Part shown: positions 33,703 through 46,164 of the stretch, piece after piece
How the letters are laid out: every line of letters begins with the position of its first letter
How positions within the stretch are numbered: the stretch's first letter is position 1
Assembly: GCF_014898055.3 (NCBI RefSeq)
Contig: NW_023602073.1
Location: 17,779,784 to 17,843,783, forward strand
Direction: 5' to 3'
DNA length: 64,000 bases
DNA from: Talpa occidentalis
Lineage: Eukaryota > Chordata > Mammalia > Eulipotyphla > Talpidae
Notes under the pieces: model-generated
The model's input: only the letters and a program-made list of their open reading frames with translations
What the model was told of the DNA's origin: nothing
Database searches by the model: none
Program-made: the position numbers and the translations under genes

Positions 33703-33903
33703 GAATATGGATTCTTATTGTGTCACTAGTTTATCACTATCATTGTCTTTCCATATTCTGCTAACTCCAGCTTTGTGCAGTGGCAGTCCCTTCAGCCTGG
33801 CGCCTGAGTCCTTGGGGCTTGCTGTCCCTCCCAACCCCCCCTTTGCGTGCTTCCTTATTTTCTGGTACAAAATGTTCTAGGCTCACCTTGTACTAAGTCT
33901 TGG
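33703..33903 (+). repeat. Ancient LINE (HAL1-like) segment, plus copy
   Basis: About 200 bp whose reverse complement recurs at 36295-36495. Shared landmarks include CTGTTATTGTGTCACTAG-like starts, CTTTGTGCAGTGG, TTTGCGTGCTTCCTTA and CTTGTACTAAGTCTTGG. It belongs to a long antisense L1M/HAL1-type remnant. Confidence 0.55.
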
Positions 33904-34143
33904 AATCAACCATTTCTCGAGGGAGCCCTGATTCCTTTTAGTGGAGAATGTTGTTTAGAAACTAAGACCTGAGCATTTTGTATGTTCGTTGTTTCTGTGA
34001 CCACTCAGCATTCATTCTAGAAAAGAAAAAAACCTCTTTCATACTTACACACGCTTCTGTTTTATCTGTATAAAATACTTTAAAATCGATGGCTCTGATC
34101 CTGGTTAAACACCAGCGTTCACTCCAGCCTTTCCCTTGTCTAC
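33904..34143 (-). repeat. Ancient LINE (HAL1-like) remnant
   Basis: CCATTTCTCGAGGGAGCCCTG and GTGGAGAATGTTGTTTAGAA match the antisense pattern of common old L1M/HAL1 copies. Confidence 0.5.
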
Positions 34144-34426
34144 TTTTTTTTTTTTTTAAAGATTTATTTATTTATGTAAGAACTAGGGTACAGGCCAGAT
34201 GTGTGGAAGGGTGAGAGGATTCACCAGAGACAGAGTGGGGAGCAGAACAGAACAGAACAGGCAGCCTGACTGAAATACACTGCTGAGGGGAGCAGCAGGC
34301 GAGACAGGAGAGGTCTGCCTCACCATGTGGGCATCTCTGCTGCCGGCGGGGATTGAACCGTCACTGTAGAGGCCGCGGACAGCTTCACAGCGTGGCACTC
34401 AACTGCCTGCACCACCAGGGAGGCCC
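34144..34426 (-). repeat. tRNA-derived SINE with target duplication
   Basis: Minus-strand copy flanked by CCCTTGTCTAC on both sides, inserted in the ancient LINE. AACAG is repeated three times within it (34245-34260). Confidence 0.88.
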
Positions 34427-35745
34427 ATCCCTTGTCTACATTTTTTAACTCCCTTCTCTGACAGGAATCTGGGGGCCATTACCCATAGTATATTTACAAA
34501 CTTGATTAATCCTAGGATATGTTAAATAATTTATTTTTGCCACCTTAGCGGGGAGACCCTACCAATTAAATTCAATAATTGTTTATAGTTTCTTTTATCT
34601 TTAGCTTGAGTTTATATAATCCAGTACTATATTAAAGAGTTATTTGAGTTATATTTTTCCTCTCCTGGCTGGTTGTGTTACTCAAAACAGCCTCATTTGG
34701 TTTTGTTTGTATTCCACTTCACATTTTCTCCCCATCTTGTCTAGTTATTTAGTTTTTTTTTTTTAAATATGTGAAATGTAGCCATTCTAAAAGTAAAAAT
34801 ATATGTGTGTGACAGAAATATATACTCAGCAAGGGTGACTCTCCCTCCTCTCACCCTTTCATGAAATTCCATTTTCCTGTCGCTTTGGTTCCATTTCCAC
34901 CTACTTTGTGATGATGACCAAACTTACTACCTTCCTTTTTTATCGTTTCTGAAACTCTTTTTGGCCAAATGAAATGATGCCAGGCATTTTTTTTTTATTT
35001 GTACTTCTTCTTACACCAAATATAGCATACATTTTTATATTTTGCAGTTTAAAATCTGCAATTTTTCCTGGAATTCATACCACATCAGTTCATAAAGGTT
35101 TTCCTTGTTCTCTCTTACAGCTGCCTACTGCTCTTTAGATGAGGCTATATCAAGTTCATTTAATCACTTCCTTACATGTGTGCATGTAAATTGTTTTAAA
35201 TACAGACTCTGCTACAAGGGGCATGCATGTGTATTTTCATCTTGTTGAAGACCTGTCTTCAGAGTCAGTTTCCAGAAAGGGGGTTGCTGAGCCACATGTA
35301 AATGCATATCTAGTTTTGTTAGTTATTGCCAGATTCCCCTCCAGATCTGGAATCCCTCCAGCAACACGGAGAAGGTCTATTTCCTCTCAGTGGTGACAAC
35401 AAATGTGTCGTCATGCCTTGTAACATATGCCAATTTTAATGTATGCTAGTATGTATGGTATGAAGCAATATTCCATATTTTTCTATGATTTAATTATCTT
35501 AAAAAGACTTTACAAGAATACTTTTAGGTTCACAACAAAATTGTGTGGAGAGTGTACACAGTTGCCATGTGCTGCCTACCAGTCCTCCTCCCGTCAGCCC
35601 CAACATCTAGCACCTGTGTGGTTCATCCGTTACAACTGATGAGAAACACCAGTGGATACCGATGAATGTATAGGAGTCATTCTTTCTATTGTACATCCTA
35701 TACGTTTTAGCAAAATGACATGTATTCGCCATTTTTTTTTTTTGT
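34427..35745 (-). repeat. Ancient LINE remnants, antisense
   Basis: Antisense L1M/HAL1 patterns: GGGGTTGCTGAGCCACATG near 35280 and TTTTAGGTTCACAACAAAATTG near 35525. No coding capacity. Confidence 0.5.
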
Positions 35746-36180
35746 ATTTTTCAGAAACCAGATAGAACTGATTTAATAAAAGGGAAATACCTGACTTATG
35801 TAAAGAGTTTTGGTAAAGCTGAATCCAGATTTCTAGAGGATGTTAGAGCTTTCACAAAGCTCTGCTTTTCTCAACATGGCTTCATATTAGGTAGGCTGCC
35901 TACAAATGGTGTCTAAGAGCCCTTAATTGCACCAAGATTGTGTCCTACCATCTTAGCATCCCAAGAAAAAATACAGAAATTTTTTCTGGCAAACATCCTA
36001 GGCAGGACTTTCATTAGTTTCACACGTGCCCATTTTCATTGTGGGTGCAAGGTAGGGGTAGGGGTGGTTATGGGTCTGTGATTGTGTTTGTCCAGGACTA
36101 GATCAGGTGCCCACCACCAGATCCAGGGGTCATGGTCCGTCTCACCCAAACCATGAGTTCGGTTCATTCCCATCCCTGAC
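35746..36180. other. Unassigned
   Basis: A short G/T-rich stretch at 36040-36090 stands out, with GGTAGGGGTAGGGGTGG. Nothing else recognised. Confidence 0.3.
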
Positions 36181-36294
36181 CTATTTGAAGTTGATTTTGG
36201 TATATAGTGTAGAGTAGAAATCAAATTTTACTAATTTTCATATGACTACCCTCATGTTCTAGCATCATTTATCTAAAAATACCTCTTCTCCTTT
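36181..36294 (-). repeat. L1 ORF2 fragment
   Basis: TTTGAAGTTGATTTTGGTAT and TAGCATCATTTATCTAAAAA follow the antisense of the L1 ORF2 3' region. Confidence 0.5.
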
Positions 36295-36495
36295 CCAAGA
36301 CTTAGTACAAGGTGAGCCTCGAACATCTTGTGCCAGGAAGTAAGGAAGCACGCAAAAGGAGGGTGGGGGGCGGCAACAAGCCCCAAGGACCCAGGTGGCA
36401 GGCTCAAGGGACCACCACTGCACAAAGCTGGAATAAGCAGAATATGGAAAGACAATGATAGTGACAAACTAGTGACACAGTAAGAATCCATATTC
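36295..36495 (-). repeat. Ancient LINE (HAL1-like) segment, minus copy
   Basis: Inverted counterpart of 33703-33903, sharing CCAAGACTTAGTACAAGG and AAGGAAGCACGCAAA. Confidence 0.55.
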
Positions 36496-36549
36496 ATTAA
36501 AAAATAAGTGAAGAGGGAGTAAAACCAAAGTTTTTTTTCCTTCTATGAA

Positions 36550-37670
36550 AGACACCAAGAAGTGGAATTTAAAAAAACCACCATGTCTGATCAAAAGAAG
36601 AGTCTTGTTTCAGGCAAAAGTCCAATGCATGAAAAGTTTATGAAAATGAGAATATTTACACAATCTTAAAATATCTTCCCACTAGGTATTATTACACTTG
36701 ATCTTATGCAAAAGGCCAAGAAGGGATCCCAAGTGTATTAATAATTACAAAGACAAAAAGTAACTTCACAGTATAAACACATGAAGAATACTACCTTTAC
36801 CAAGTGATCAAAGTTAACAAAGTAACAAGATACATCAACTCTCCTCAATGATGGAAAATGATGAACACTCTTCTGTGTTATCTCCCCAAACACATGACCT
36901 GACTCTAATTGTAAAACAGCAGATAAACCCAAATTAAGGAGAATTCCACCAGGTAAATGGCTTAAACTTTTTTTAATGTAAAGGTTAAGAAAGACAGTCT
37001 GGGCATATGGTCCACAATAAAGACGACATGACAATGAAGTGAAATGGTGATGGTGGATGCCACCTTGGACAGCGAAAAACAGTCTTTTCCCAAAAAGGAC
37101 ATTAGTGGAACAATTGGTTAAATGTGAATAAGGTCTGGAGGTTCCATAACAGTACTGTATGAAAATTTCCTGGCTTCGGTGACTGTAATGGTAATACAAG
37201 AACATATCCTCTGTTAGGGGGAAAAAACCTGAATATTTAGGACAGGCCTTCTTGACTGGAATTCTGGAGAAAATGCAGCTCTACAGAAAATGATTTGAAC
37301 AACTATTTTTTCTGTTTTCCTAAGGATGGCGTGTAACAAGTAGCACTGTACATGAAGAGAAGTCAATTCACTACATACCTTAGGACTTCAGGGCTTGATT
37401 CTCTTAAGACTTTAGGGCTTAGCCTGTCTTAGGGTTTAATTCTCTCTTAGTTCACAAAGCTTGATGTCTATAACTTACTCTCTAAAGATTCAGAAAAATG
37501 TACATATGTGTCTGTTTATAAAGAGACAAGTAGACAAAATTACAGCGAAAACACAGTAAAATGATAACATTTAGGGGCTCCACGGGCAAAAATTTTTACG
37601 GCATCCCTTGTCACTTTTTTATAAGTCTGAAATTATTTCAAAACGAAAAGGTATTTTATTTTGTTTTTTA
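36550..37670 (+). repeat. Old L1 3' end (L1ME-like)
   Basis: Follows the plus pattern of L1ME 3' ends: CAGATAAACCCAAATTAAGG, GGAACAATTGGTTAAATGTG, then AAGTCTGAAATTATTTCAAA and an A-rich end. A minus-strand frame of 155 codons (36738-37205) lies entirely within it and is taken as chance. Confidence 0.55.
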
Positions 37671-37719
37671 CAGAACATGGTAGCTGGGAGTTGGTATACT
37701 GTGTGAGTTAAAACTGAAT

Positions 37720-37945
37720 GTTTAAGTTCCGGAATCAGATTTTGACTCAAATTCCCACTGAGCTCCTTAGTAGCTGTAAGAAGTTGGGTAAGTGACAGCT
37801 CCCTCCAGGTTCTATTTTCTCTTTGATGAAAAGTAGGTAAGATACTATTACATGCTTCAAGGAGTTGCCATGAGAGCTGAGACACTCAGTAAAAGACTCA
37901 GCTCAGCACCTGGGTCTCAACAGACACTCAATAAATGGTAAATTC
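37720..37945 (+). repeat. MIR element
   Basis: MIR plus-strand order: GGAATCAGATTTTGACTC, the central CTTAGTAGCTGTAAGAAG stretch, and the CTCAATAAATGG tail. Confidence 0.65.
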
Positions 37946-38403
37946 TACTATTAACTCCATCATCACATGCACAACGACCCTTACATGTAGCGATCCCCTC
38001 CTCTGTGTCTGTCTATTCCATAAAATCTTGTTAAAAATCCACTTAAAATAATCAGTAAATAATAACTCAGTTAATGATTAATATAAAGATTATACAAAAA
38101 CTAGAAAAACACTTACAGAGAAATGCTGGGAGGAGAAGGAAGAGTCAGGAATCACAACTAAGTAAAGCTATACAGACAAACAGCTAGGATAAGATGATGG
38201 GTTTATGGAAGTTCTGTCCTTGAAAGTATGTATTTACTATTAAGGTCAAAAGGAGAATAGAACAGAAATAAAGGATTCTGAGCTTGGTCAGAGCTTGGTA
38301 AATGAGTCAGAACAGTCCCTAAAGTTATCAGCCCAGTGTATTTTAATTGTCCTGAATAAACTATGGGGCACCAGGAAGATACAATTTAAAAAATAAGGAA
38401 ATT
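37946..38403. other. Intronic sequence, nothing recognised
   Basis: AT-rich, with no repeat family identified. Confidence 0.35.
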
Positions 38404-38688
38404 GGGGCCTCCCTGGTGGTGTAAGGAGTTAAGATGCAACCTATGAAGCTGTCCGCAGCCTCTGCAGCCAGAGCTCGATCCCCTGGCCGGCCAGGGAGCA
38501 ACCCACATGGCACAGCAGACTTCTCCTGACTCGCCCGCTGCTCCCCTCAGCAGTGTACTTCAGTCACTCTGCCTGTTCTGTTCCCCACTCTGTCTCTGGT
38601 AAATCCTCTCACCCCCCACACCTCTGGCCTATACCCCAGTTCTTGTATGCATAAATAAATAAATCTTTAAAAAAAAATAAGGAAACTA
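38404..38688 (+). repeat. tRNA-derived SINE with target duplication
   Basis: One of the best-preserved copies. An AAAAAATAAGGAAA duplication flanks it. A box TGGTGTAAGGAGTTAAG and B box near GAGCTCGATCCC are visible. Confidence 0.9.
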
Positions 38689-38739
38689 TTTTCTTATCAT
38701 ATCTTAGATGCCAGCACCTAGAAAATAAAACAGTCTGGT

Positions 38740-39200
38740 AGTCAAAAGTTAAAGTAGATCATGACATCCCCTAGTTGAAAATGCTGTAATTATTTCCTAT
38801 CACATTCAGAATAAAACCCAAAGTTCTTACCACCCTACATAATGTGGCACCCCCACCTAGCTTCATTCTCACAGGCCACCTGAGAATGTCTGCACTTGCC
38901 CCTTCTGCCTAAAATGCTCTTCTTCCAGGTGATTGGCTCCTTTATTTGATTCACATCTCTACCTGAAATTTACTTCCCCAAGAAAAGGCACAGGGACTAC
39001 TTTATCTGAGAGACAGATGTCCCCTTATCCTGTTTTATTTCTCTCCGTAACACTTATCATCATCCAACTTTGGGCATATTTTATATTTTCTAATTTTATA
39101 TTCTCTTCCTGAGAACATGACTTCTATTAGGTTCTTAGTCAGAACTTAGTCTTTTGTTCACTGCAATATCCCCAGGATACTGAATACATTTGCTGAATGA
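38740..39200. repeat. L2 element
   Basis: Typical L2 3'-end content: CTTCTGCCTAAAATGCTCTT, GATTCACATCTCTACCTG and a GGGCATATTTTATATTTTC end, all without frames. Confidence 0.55.
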
Positions 39201-39559
39201 ATGAAGGGCCAGTGATCATCCCTGGAGACCCAGTAGCAACAAAACAGGTCAAGCCAGTATTCCTGGATGCTCATCTGTCAAACCTAAATAGATCCCTGGA
39301 GTCTTAGCTCCAAGGTACCCTCCTGTAAGAGACTTCTCTCACACCTCATCCTAAGAAAGAGACTGGTTCTCTCTTTCATATGCAGGGTCAGAATGCACAG
39401 AATTATGAGGCAGGTAATAAAAGTCCAAGCAGATAGACTGACTATAAAATTTCAAAGCTCAAGGTTGCATAAAAAATACATGGGACGGGCAAAGTCAATA
39501 AAGCATTATCTAAAAAAAATACTTACTATATCAGGCCCTAGGCTAGAGATTATTGTTTA

Positions 39560-39790
39560 TTTTCTACTGAGCAAATGAATTATCTCATGTTATCTTTTCA
39601 AGAACTCTGTAAAGTAGGTATTGGTATCAATGTTTGCACCTTACAGATAAGAAAACCAGAGGCCTAGAGCAGTTAAGTAACTACCCAAGAACTCACAGCT
39701 ACTATGTAGCATGTAGCAGAGCCAGGATTTAGATCTCCCTGCTATTGATTCCAAAACCTAATACTGGGCACTGTGCCTTCTTTGGGCTGC
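39560..39790 (-). repeat. MIR element
   Basis: Antisense MIR: TTATCTCATGTTATC, TTACAGATAAGAAAACCAGA, AGCAGAGCCAGGATTTAGAT. Confidence 0.65.
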
Positions 39791-40769
39791 CAATCAGTCA
39801 GGAAGCAATTACTTCAGGCCTATTGTGAATATGCCCGTTGGAAAAGAGTAGGAAATACACTTAAATTGGCAGGGTAAGACCCAGTTTCATCACTGTTATT
39901 TTAGGAACCTTTTCCCATGGATTTTATTCTCTTCCTTCTTGGCTTCTTGCTCTCCCCCAGTTCACCACATTTACACAGAAACACACAGCAGTCTGATATA
40001 TAGCCACTACCATAACAATGAAGACTCAAGGCTGTGTTTCTTTTGGCTCCAAAAGATCTCTAGTCCATAATTATTGACAACATTCAATTCTTCCCTCTCC
40101 TAGAGAAGAAATCAATAGTGTAGACCATGACTTGGTGAAATGTATAATTTTTATGGAACTGGATAGACATCTAAATACTGGCTCCATTTACTTACCAATC
40201 TAGCCAACATCCTTCAACTAACCCCACCTTGGCTTACATTCTATTTCTCCTGCGAGCAGTACCTGCCACTAGTAGCCATCAGTTCTTTCCCGACCAGCTC
40301 TATACAAAACACCAAGAATCCTTCTGGATAACGACTAATGTTAACTTCTTAATAAAGTCCTGAGTTCTATTTTTCTTATTTATGGTAATTTTTTTCTTCT
40401 CCTGCTAATTGTTGTTTTTTCCCTCGCGTGATTACCAGGACCCATTCTTCTACCACTATAAATAAATCCCAAGATGTGCAAGATAAATGTACATAATACA
40501 AAGTTATATATGATGCAGGCTTCCAAAAAATGGTATGTAATAATTAAACAAATCCAATTTTTTAGCATATAGATGGAACTGCAACACAACTAACCTCTAA
40601 CGATGGGGGAAGAGGGAGTCCATCAACGTCCTTGGGTTTCTCCCCCCCGTATGGTAGCTCTACATAGCTTAGGAAAGTGCCCGGCAGTATTTATTATCCC
40701 TGGGAAAGCCCACACGAAGCTACTGTCTTTCAACTTTTCACTGACCACCTTTCAGTCCGCAGTCCACCG
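39791..40769. other. Intronic sequence before the CpG island
   Basis: AT-rich, with nothing recognised. Confidence 0.35.
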
Positions 40770-41440
40770 TCAGGGGGACTCAGACCCCGCTCAGTGGCAC
40801 AGAGCCGGGCTGCTCCCCCAGCTGAGAGGGTGGGGGGGGGCGGTCTCCGGTCCCGCGCGCCCCTCCCCCCACCCCGAAGCCGACCCCCCACCCCCGGGCC
40901 CGGCGGGCCCGCTCACCCCCGCAGCCGCGGGCGCCGCCCCTCGGCCTGGGACAGCACTTCCGGTTACTCTCCGGACACTCGGATCCCGGGTTCCCAGCGG
41001 TCGCAGGCACAGCCGCGATGGACCTAAGGGCTCACCTTCGGGGAAAAGAAGGAAAGCGAATCGGGGGGGGTCAACGAGGGTCAAGAGCAGCCCTCCGAGC
41101 TGCTCGGCGAGGGGAGCTGGGGCCGGGCCGGCCAGCGGGCGCCTCACGGGCCGACCAGGCCGGCTACGCGAGCCCTTTCAGCCCGGCTGGGAAGCGGCCG
41201 GCGCAGCCCCGCCCCCTCCAGTCACGTGAGCGCCCAGCTCCGGCGACCTCGGAGCTCCACCCCGCTCCTTTGGGCCAATAGGAGCCCAGTCTTTGGAACG
41301 GGGCGGGGCCCGAGGGCGCCTGCGCTCAGAGGCCGCGGGTGCTTCGGGAGGAGCAGGTGGGACGCTGGGGGCTTCGCAGACGCCCAGTAGGGCTGGGGCG
41401 GAGGGGGGTCGCTGAGAGGTATCGCCTGCAGCTCCGCTTT
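40770..41440 (-). promoter_or_regulatory. CpG-island promoter, probably of ZNF322
   Basis: About 670 bp of GC-rich, CpG-dense sequence in otherwise AT-rich DNA. Visible motifs: E-box CACGTG at 41223-41228, CCAAT at 41275-41279, and an SP1-type GGGCGGGGCC at 41301-41310. There is no TATA box. ZNF322 is the only gene pointing away from it within reach, about 14 kb downstream on the minus strand. Frames of 100-200 codons here on both strands are the usual chance result of high GC. Bidirectional use is possible; no plus-strand gene follows. Confidence 0.75.
41036..41250 (-). other. Candidate first non-coding exon of ZNF322
   Basis: On the minus strand AAG|GTGAGC forms a strong donor with the exon ending at 41036, inside the CpG island. 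Transcription would start somewhere around 41200-41260, near the E-box and CCAAT box. A second donor-like GGGTGAG lies near 40912-40917. The 5' edge is a guess. Confidence 0.4.
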
Positions 41441-42590
41441 GTGTCCTGCGGTTTCTGCGATTTCTGTTCTGTTTCCTCAAGGCTATTCAAAGAGGACTCA
41501 GGCCAGGAGTAGCGTCACCCAAATGGGTGCAGCCGACCCTCAGAAATAACACCCTGAAGGATCTCCATGGAAAAAGTGGTGGACCCCGAAACACAACGGA
41601 AGATGTGGCCGGCGAGAGGGATGAAACGCTTTAAAGGGTGGTTAGTGGTGACCTTGTGTGAGTGGAGGCTGCAAAAGAGGATAGGACTGCTCCAATATCT
41701 GGAGGATCCCGCACCTTTCTGATCGTTTCCAGCCTGGATCAGTTAAAAGTAGTCATCTGTGTTTAGGTTGGAGCAGAAATGAATGATATATTTGATATAT
41801 GCATACGTATATCATATATATATGTGTGTATGTAAATATATATGTTAAGCTATTGATAAAGATCTGTTCTCCCTGCTCATTTGTTCAAAGAAAAGATATT
41901 TTGAAAGTCCTCATACGTCCAAGAGAAAGGAGGAATACTGCTGGGATTATGAAGTTACTGGCTTTGTTCTGCTGTCACCCTGCTGTGAGTCTGTGGAATA
42001 GGTGAGCCTATTGACGTGATCAATGGATTTGAGAGAGAGCTTTTTTGATATGTTTCATAGAAACATTGGGATTGCCTTTGAAAAGTTTTTGAATCGTCAT
42101 TAGACACTACATTGTCTTTTTTCAAACAAATATTTTTCCAAAGCAACTTTCACACTAAAGAGTCAGGCACTTTCTATTGTTAGGCTTCATAATAGACAAA
42201 CCATCTAAGAGACTGGACATAGTAGAAATTCAAGTGGAACTTCCTAGAACACTTAAATAATAGTTGGCATCAGGGAAGGTTTAAAGGAATTATAATTAAT
42301 GCACAGGCTTATGATTAAACTGAGTCACTTAAGTTTCAATTTCTAGTAAAAATAAAAGGGTAGGAGGGGAATGATAAAGACTTTGTGAGTTAAGCATGCG
42401 ACTTCAGGAAATCTAGAGTTTCTACTTTTTAAAGATAAAATTAAGTGCTTGAAGGGTTTTAAGCAGTGGTGTCACATAAGAAATTTGTATTTTCAAAGAA
42501 AACTTTGTAATACAGAATATAGATTAAAATACAATTAACAGACATTAGGAAAACAAGCAGAGAAGCTGCATAATATCAATGAATCATCAC
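41441..42590. other. No gene; short TA-rich run
   Basis: Upstream of the CpG island. A dinucleotide-rich stretch lies at 41787-41840. No coding signal. Confidence 0.4.
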
Positions 42591-43060
42591 AGTGAGGTGA
42601 GCTAAGAGAAGCAACAAGAACTCTCATACATTACTACTTGGAGTGTGAATTGATACGATAAGTTTGAAAAGATGTGTAGCAATGTCTAGCTAAACAGACT
42701 TGTTCTTTATCAACAATTTCACCTATTTTTTTAATTTCACCTATTTTTATATACTCTATAGAAATGTATGTTTACATATACCAGTATACATTTTCAAAAA
42801 TGTTTAGAATAGTAGTATTTTGCAGTAGTTGAAAACCAGATGCAACTGAAATATTCGTTAGTGGTTGTATGGTTAGATAAGCTGAAGTATTCATACATGG
42901 AAATCTGTATAGCAATGAAAATTATTCAGAAAAATCCAACAACGTGGATATAATTTAAAAGCAAAGTGAAATGTTTATATGAAAGATCCAGACCTACCTA
43001 ATCACATCCTGTAAGATTTCATGTGTATATAAGTCCCAAACAGGCAAATTAAATTTAGGG
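42591..43060 (+). repeat. Old L1 3' end
   Basis: Plus-strand old L1 pattern: AACTCTCATACATTACTACT, then TGGAAATCTGTATAGCAATG and AACAACGTGGATATAATTT. Confidence 0.55.
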
Positions 43061-43674
43061 ATAAATATTGATAAGTAGGAATAATTTAAGTAGGAAGTGG
43101 TTAAGGGGAAGAGCTTCACGAATCAAGCCTTGTTAGAGATTCTGCAGATCTCTCAAACCTTGGCATCTTGTTTGAGCTGGCCATGTAATTTTCCCCAGTT
43201 AAGTTTGTCGATTTCTCTTTCTGGCGAGCGCAATCTCTTGCGCCCTCTGGTGTATGTCTATAGTACTGCATGTTCTTGGGACTTGAGCAAGCTGTCAGGC
43301 TCTGTTCCGAGGGACCCCCAAGCATTCAAAGTGTGGTGATTCCATGTCAGAAACCAATTCCTTAGATAACTTCCTTGGAAAAAGCCAGAATGAGTGACAT
43401 AGAGTCCATTCATCTCTTTCCTTTCCAAGAAAGAAGTTGTGAGTTAGGGCATCTCCTGATCTAGCTGAGCTGTGTCAGCTTGGAAGGAGGTCTATAGTGG
43501 GTAAAACACAGTAACACAGTGACTTTACTTGTCCATTTCAATGTGACTATTCTTGGATTTGCACTTCTTAACTGGTTTTTGGAGTTCTCATAAAAGCTTC
43601 TTGGACCATATAGAAAGATGCTCACTTGGTATCTCTCTCGGGATCTATGGTTTATTTCTTGATAATTAAAAAAA
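43061..43674. other. No gene or recognisable element
   Basis: Short frames only. Confidence 0.35.
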
Positions 43675-43955
43675 TTTTTTTTAAAGATTTGTTTTTGTTT
43701 TTTATGCATTCAAGAACTGAGGTGTAGGCTAGAGGTGTAAGGGGTGAGAGGATTCACCAGAGACAGAGTGGGGAGCAGAACAGGCATATCTATTGAAACA
43801 CACTGCTGAGGGGAGCAGTGGGGAAACAGGAGAGGTCTGCTTCTCCAAGTGAGTTAGCTCCCTGGATGGAGCTCGGAGCTCAAACTCATGCTGCAATGGC
43901 TGACAATAGCTTGATTGTGCTGAGACTTTAACCCCTGTGCCACCAGGAAGACCCA
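43675..43955 (-). repeat. tRNA-derived SINE
   Basis: Minus-strand copy, diverged in its tail (TTTTTATGCATTCAAGAAC). Confidence 0.85.
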
Positions 43956-45149
43956 AAATTCTTTTTTATTGAGTGGCATTACACATGGTTTTTATTTAGT
44001 CAGAGTATGACAGCAACATCACCGTGCAAGAACTTATTTCTTTTTTCTCTCCTGCTACCCCACCCACCAATCTCCCATCCACACCTTAATTCATCCTTTA
44101 CTACACTCAAAACTTAGAAGGGTCAGAGTATTAGTTAACAAGATGGTGGGTAAAGGGTATAAATTCAGGGTAAGGAAAAGGAGATGAAACATTTTTCCCT
44201 AGCACCAATCCAAGTTTGCTATGACTCAACATGACTCAAAGAGATCTTTATGTCAAATTTGAGTTTTGGAGTGTTACATAGAGCTCAGCATTTTAATTTG
44301 GGATTAAGGCTGTGTCACTTGGGATATGCCATGAAATTGCCTGTATCTTCATGTGAAAGCAGAGAAAGAAAGCATTTCAGCGAGTAAAAATAAACTGGTG
44401 ATGAATACCTAGATACATTTTTTTGTATCTTTATATCTTGGGTTGGTTTCACTCATATAACAGAGCTTAGTTCGGGCTAATTTATAAAGTTATATGGCTA
44501 CTCTTAATTAGTTTTTTAGTATGATGACCTAATCCTCAACAAATGATATTGCAGGGATCTGAGAGGCGGTGCCCCATTGGATATTCTAAGCACAAATACA
44601 GATACAAAATGTTCATAACATCATGAAGTCACTTGACATTTTCAATATGTGAATATGGATGTAAATAGTATATGATTTCTATCAACAATTACAAATAAAT
44701 TACAAATAAAAGCATTCTGTCTGTAAGCCATGAATTGCATCTGTCCTAATTTCTTGCACCTTTGGAGTAATGTCTTTTTCTGATCAGTAGCTCCCACTTC
44801 TCTGTCTTTCACATGCCACAATGTAAAATCTGCTTAAAGCCAGAACAGAAAGCAGATTATTCCTTGCCTACTATCAGCTGTTCCTTATTTGTATCCATGG
44901 TATCTATTTTGAGATGCAAATATATCTCACATGTATTTTCCCCTCATCTCCTTATTCTAGTTTAAGTTGTGGTGGGCAGCAATGCAGAAAGAGTTTAATC
45001 ACACTTCCCCCAAAAATATCTATGCCAAGAACTTAAAAGGGTTTGAAGCGGATAGAACATGTAGAAGAGGTTTTAGGAGAAGCATATTGGACCAGACTTT
45101 GAAAAGGGTGTGTAGGAACTTTGCTATATTATGAAAAAGGATTCATTTT
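43956..45149. other. No gene or recognisable element
   Basis: AT-rich; nothing assigned. Confidence 0.35.
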
Positions 45150-45482
45150 TTTAAATCTCAATTTTATTTATTTGTTTTTGGGGGTTAACAATGGTATATG
45201 ATTCAGGAAGATAGGGTCATACCTCTCCAGATGTTCATCACCATGCCCCACTACCCCAGAGAATGCATATCCCTTTACCATAGACCATTGGGCCCCCGCC
45301 ACACTTTGTTCCTGTCGCTACATCCCCACTCCATTATCCTCAGTTCTGCAGTCATATTTCTAGACTTTGCTTTCATTTAGTTTCATCAGTTCCTTGGTAT
45401 TGTTTCTCTATATTCCACCTATGAATAAAATCATCTGGTATTTGTTTTTCCCTCCCTCTGCCTTATCTCCTTTAGCATAAAA
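45150..45482 (-). repeat. L1 3' end
   Basis: Minus-strand L1 3' UTR pattern: GGGGTTAACAATGG, ATGTTCATCACCATGCCCCA, CCTATGAATAAAATCATCTG. Confidence 0.65.
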
Positions 45483-46160
45483 GAAAGAAAAATTATACCC
45501 CCAAATATGGAGGAGGAGAAGACCATCAGCTACTTCAGAGGGTTTTGACATGCAGATCCTTTGACGTTGACCAAGTTAAGAGTTCACCAAGGAGAGAGTT
45601 CATCAGGAAAGATATTCCTAACATTAGGAAAATTCTTGTGTTGTGATTGGCATGGATGCTACAGAATTCCAGCTGAAGAAACCAGTTGGGTAGAAACAAG
45701 AGCAGGTTTAGCATTCCCTCCTGCCCTCCTTTTCCTTGGACCTGCATTAGAGCCTATGAAGTTGGCATACACCTGAGTGAATAAGATGATAACACATGGC
45801 TGAAGTTTACCGATGTCTTTAGAATCAGAACTCGGAGTCAGGATATTTCTCTGAGTCATATGGTAGTCTGTACACACTCGAGGGTTTGGATTGTAGCTCA
45901 TGCCGGCTGCCCTTCCTTACTCACAAGGAGTCCTAGGTTTTGAAGGAAAAAAACAAAATCATACAGGAATGAAAGGATCCAGCATGGACCTTGCACAGTG
46001 GAGATGAGGAGAGACCGTGGCTGTGTGGACCAGGCATGGAAGGAGAAACTCCTCTATATGGCAAGATGAACAGCTTTTTAAATGAGGGATCCTGAAGTAC
46101 TCATCAAGGGAAGTAGTGACTTCCTTGAAAATCTAGAGGTGACCATGTGAACATATTTGA
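45483..46160. other. No gene or recognisable element
   Basis: Short frames only. Confidence 0.35.
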
Positions 46161-46164
46161 ACAT

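Noticed and set aside
36738..37205. 155-codon minus frame
   Set aside because: Lies antisense within an old L1ME-like 3' end and resembles no protein.
40603..41281. Open frames of 76-208 codons on both strands
   Set aside because: They overlap in many phases within a CpG island and are rich in Pro, Arg, Gly and Ala, as expected by chance in GC-rich DNA.
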